Origin: Spirogloea muscicola | Taxonomy: Eukaryota; Streptophyta; Zygnematophyceae; Spirogloeales; Spirogloeaceae | DNA length: 56,873 nucleotides | Direction: 5' to 3' | Assembly: GCA_009602725.1 (NCBI GenBank) | Contig: WELB01000214.1 | Span: 129,029 to 185,901 of the forward strand | In this document: piece by piece, positions 54,328 through 56,873 of the stretch | How the letters are laid out: the number at the start of each line of letters is the position of its first letter | Numbering within the stretch: position 1 is the stretch's first letter | The notes under the pieces: generated by a model | Told to the model about the DNA's origin: nothing | Database searches by the model: none | What the model saw: only the letters and a program-made list of their open reading frames with translations | Position numbers and translations under genes: made by a program

Positions 54328-56873
54328 TTAAGGCATGGATATGCGCGTCTCCGGGTTTCGGCGATCGCAACCGACGACCACTACACCAGAGTCTTCTCTA
54401 AACATGTGAGCCCATAACTCGTCACGGCCTGGCTCAGGAGCTTCTTTAGCCTTTGCCGCGGCATCTTCGACCTCCTTGCGACAAGCTTTTGCAATGCTAT
54501 TGAGTTCCTCCTCACTGGCTAGATCCTCCTGCCAATCAATTTCCAGAGCAGCACAATCATCTCAGGCGGCAAAGGCAATGAGGCAATGTGTCTGCTAATG
54601 TGCCAGTGATAGCAGATGCAAGCAAACGTGGTGAGAAATAAGGGTACAAGAAACGTGTGAAACCTCGAGTAGCAAATGCTTGATACGCTCGATTGGATCT
54701 CGAGTATGACGCATGTCTTGGATTTCACTTCGTTCCCGATATGTGCTTCCTGGGTCCGACATACTGTGGCCATGATACCTATATGTGTCCATCTCCAACA
54801 CCATCGGACCCTGCTTCACAATCAAGAGAATCATAACACAGTTGTACAGGTGCCCATGATGCAAGAGAAACTTTCCACTTGCACTCCACAGCGAATGCAG
54901 TACAAGGAAGGGCTCTTGATGTGCTCAACATCAACTGGCATGATTGCCGAGGTGTAGAATGAGAGGGATGACCAGTCCATGGTAATGTCTAGATCTCAAC
55001 AGGTTGGCCAGAGAATACAGAGGGTTCTCAACAGAAGGATCAGATGTGGGAAAGTAATGCTTCGGACCTTGCTCAGCACGTGCTCCTTGGCAAAGCTCAC
55101 AGCCTGCTTCACAGCCAGAGCATCCATGCCATCAACCTGTACACGAGATGGCAATGTATGACTTTCTTGCATCAACATGAGCAGATCCGCCGGACTCAGG
55201 AACACAAGCATTGGCCGTCTCAGCAATACAAGGCCACAGTGCTCCACATCTTTGTAAGTGAAGCTTTTGCTCGGTGGCTTTGTCTGCATGTAGCTGGTGC
55301 ACGAAGAGATATAGAGGCCAACGCATTTGAAGAAGCTGCAAGCAAATCTCACCTTTAAGCCTGGCACGTAAGTCCACCGGTCGTAATACGTCGTTTGCGC
55401 CGAAGCTCGTTGGACAGAGGTGCCCATCCCATACTACAGAGGCGATTTTGGCACATGAGCTCAACTTTTTAGTATTTGGATGGGGCAGAATTCATCAGCT
55501 GATGCATCACATGAGGGTGTCTGATGTGGAATGCATCTACCTGATTATTTTCAACCATGAATACAACCGGCAAACTCCAGAGTGCAGCCATGTTCATGGC
55601 TTCATAAATCTGGCCCTGTACCCCACCATACATAAGCTAGGCTGGGTCAGCCAGGAGTGCTCGAGCAAGCCACTAGGAGAACTCGGAACCAACACCGAGT
55701 GATACGAGAACAACAGAGACCGTAGGCAAGGCCGAGGCCTTTCCAGCAATTATCTATTCAACCACTCAACAAGGTCGGGCAGTCCTCCAGATAGAGCCTG
55801 GTGGTGTCAGTGGGCTGTGTCAAGGACGCAGCAGCAGCTCATCACTGATGGCAGGAAGCTGAGAAGCAAATGACGAGGAAAGAGGACATCGGACCTGGTT
55901 AGCAGCTCCGTCTCCGTAGATTGTGACAGTGATGTTCTTGTTCTTCTTCAGGATCTTCTGGGCCAGGGAGATGCCGACGCCAAGTGGAGGGGGCGTGCCA
56001 ACGATCCCCCAGCCCCCGTAAAATTGGTTGGCGAACTTGTACATGTGCATCGAGCCACCCTTGCCGCCAGCTGCCCCCGGCTTGCGACCCATCAGCTCGC
56101 AGAAAAGTTCCTGCAATCAGCCGGATGGCGCTGAGTCCAGTGGTCGGCGCAGAGGCTGACACCAGCAAGTGAGGACCAGCTTCGTGACAGCCAGTTCGGA
56201 AATCCAGAGGCGCACCCCGTGCTGCACGCGACGCGGCTATAGGCACCTGATGGGAGAGTGGTCAAAGAGGGGCGATACAGAGGCAGGCGGTGGCTCACAA
56301 AGGGCGTGCCGCCGCGGGCGATGAAGTTGCCGTGATCGCGGTAGGCGGTGATGACGGAGTCGTCGAAGGTGAGCGCCGCCTCCATGCCCAGCGCCACGGC
56401 CTCCTGGCCGTCGTAGAGGTGGCAGAAGCCGCGCACCAGGCCCGACTTGAACAGCTGCCATGGCCACGGAGCAGCAGGTGCCGAGCTGAGGCGGCAGGCG
56501 AGGCGGTCTGGGGGCTTGCTCAAGCTCGGCCACTCTAGGTCGTAGCAGCAGCCGGCGCACGAGGCGAGGGGATGGAGCTCCTGGGGCCTCGGAGTGCCGC
56601 CGGCATGGCCGGGAGCTGCCGAGGAGGGGGCCTTGCCAGGTCCGAGGTGATCTCGGCGCGGCGGATGATGTGCATGTCGCGGAAGAGCTTGAGCAGCTCC
56701 TCGCGCGTCGCCTCCACCTCCTCCCCCGGCGGCTCGCACCTGTGCGCCCGGTACGGCGTCAGGATGCGCGCCGTCACAGCTCGCTCGCCGCTCCGCTCCT
56801 CGCGCTCCGCCTCCGCCGCGAAGCCGCGCTGCGCGGGGAGGCGCGCCGCCGCGAGCGCGGGCGCGGGCGACGG
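54328..56873 (-). CDS. PDHA: Pyruvate dehydrogenase E1 component subunit alpha, mitochondrial (5' partial)
   Basis: E1-alpha with E1-beta decarboxylates pyruvate using thiamine diphosphate in the mitochondrial matrix. Exons: 56873-56637, 56454-56299, 56110-55895, 55615-55541, 55433-55353, 55136-55068, 54810-54664, 54528-54328; all phases agree and give 393 visible residues. The start codon is beyond the window edge. The visible N terminus is Ala/Arg-rich with [15 protein letters not shown], a transit-peptide-like end, then [20 protein letters not shown] as in plant mitochondrial E1-alpha. Other landmarks: [45 protein letters not shown], the diphosphate-binding GDGAAN (197-202) with ENN in the next exon, [21 protein letters not shown], and [16 protein letters not shown] containing the serines that kinases phosphorylate in other eukaryotes. 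The C terminus [12 protein letters not shown] matches the plant end. The first intron appears to be GC-AG. Confidence 0.96.

Overview
The window is nuclear DNA from a photosynthetic eukaryote of the green lineage. Three conserved, intron-rich host genes are most like their land-plant counterparts: an XAP5/XCT regulator, an EH-domain dynamin-like ATPase with its EH domain at the N terminus, and a mitochondrial pyruvate dehydrogenase E1-alpha. Introns are short (about 70-300 bp) with GT-AG ends, apart from one likely GC-AG. I cannot name the species; an alga is more likely than a land plant, but that is an inference.

Layout. 1-2244 (+): 3' part of an unidentified Gln/Ser/Pro-rich gene with a 13-unit CAG tract. 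2826-5393 (-): XCT. 5509-9038 (+): EHD, head to head with XCT over 115 bp. 9180-12190: no gene I can name, with a few coding-like stretches. 12190-52830: a dense nest of retroelements. 54328-56873 (-): E1-alpha, cut at its 5' end by the window edge.

The nest is mostly Ty3/gypsy chromoviruses (Gag, protease, RT, RNase H, integrase, C-terminal chromodomain) with a primer-binding site for initiator Met tRNA. I call LTR family 1 the ~888-bp LTR starting TGTAACG and LTR family 2 the ~545-bp LTR starting TGTAATG. Element A (35209-42547, -) is a complete family-1 copy flanked by the 5-bp duplication ATAAG; it sits inside the integrase gene of element B (30768-47309, -). Element B also holds a solo LTR of a third family (44535-45236), a solo family-1 LTR (31058-33421) that itself contains a truncated endonuclease-type LINE (31377-33003), and a fragment of mitochondrial DNA (34437-34781) carrying the end of rps3 and the start of rpl16. 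Element C (16134-22841, +) is the best-preserved family-2 copy, with a 1,359-codon uninterrupted pol frame. Element D (47310-52805, -) is a 5'-damaged relative with a small terminal-inverted-repeat insert in its LTR. Elements E (22842-24860) and F (27223-30240) are fragments, and several solo LTRs have clean 5-bp duplications.

The host genes look like ordinary housekeeping and regulatory loci. The novelty is in the stacked insertion history, the mitochondrial insert, the conserved frame break in family-2 gag/pol, and a few host-gene oddities (an extra base in EHD, a probable GC-AG intron in E1-alpha).
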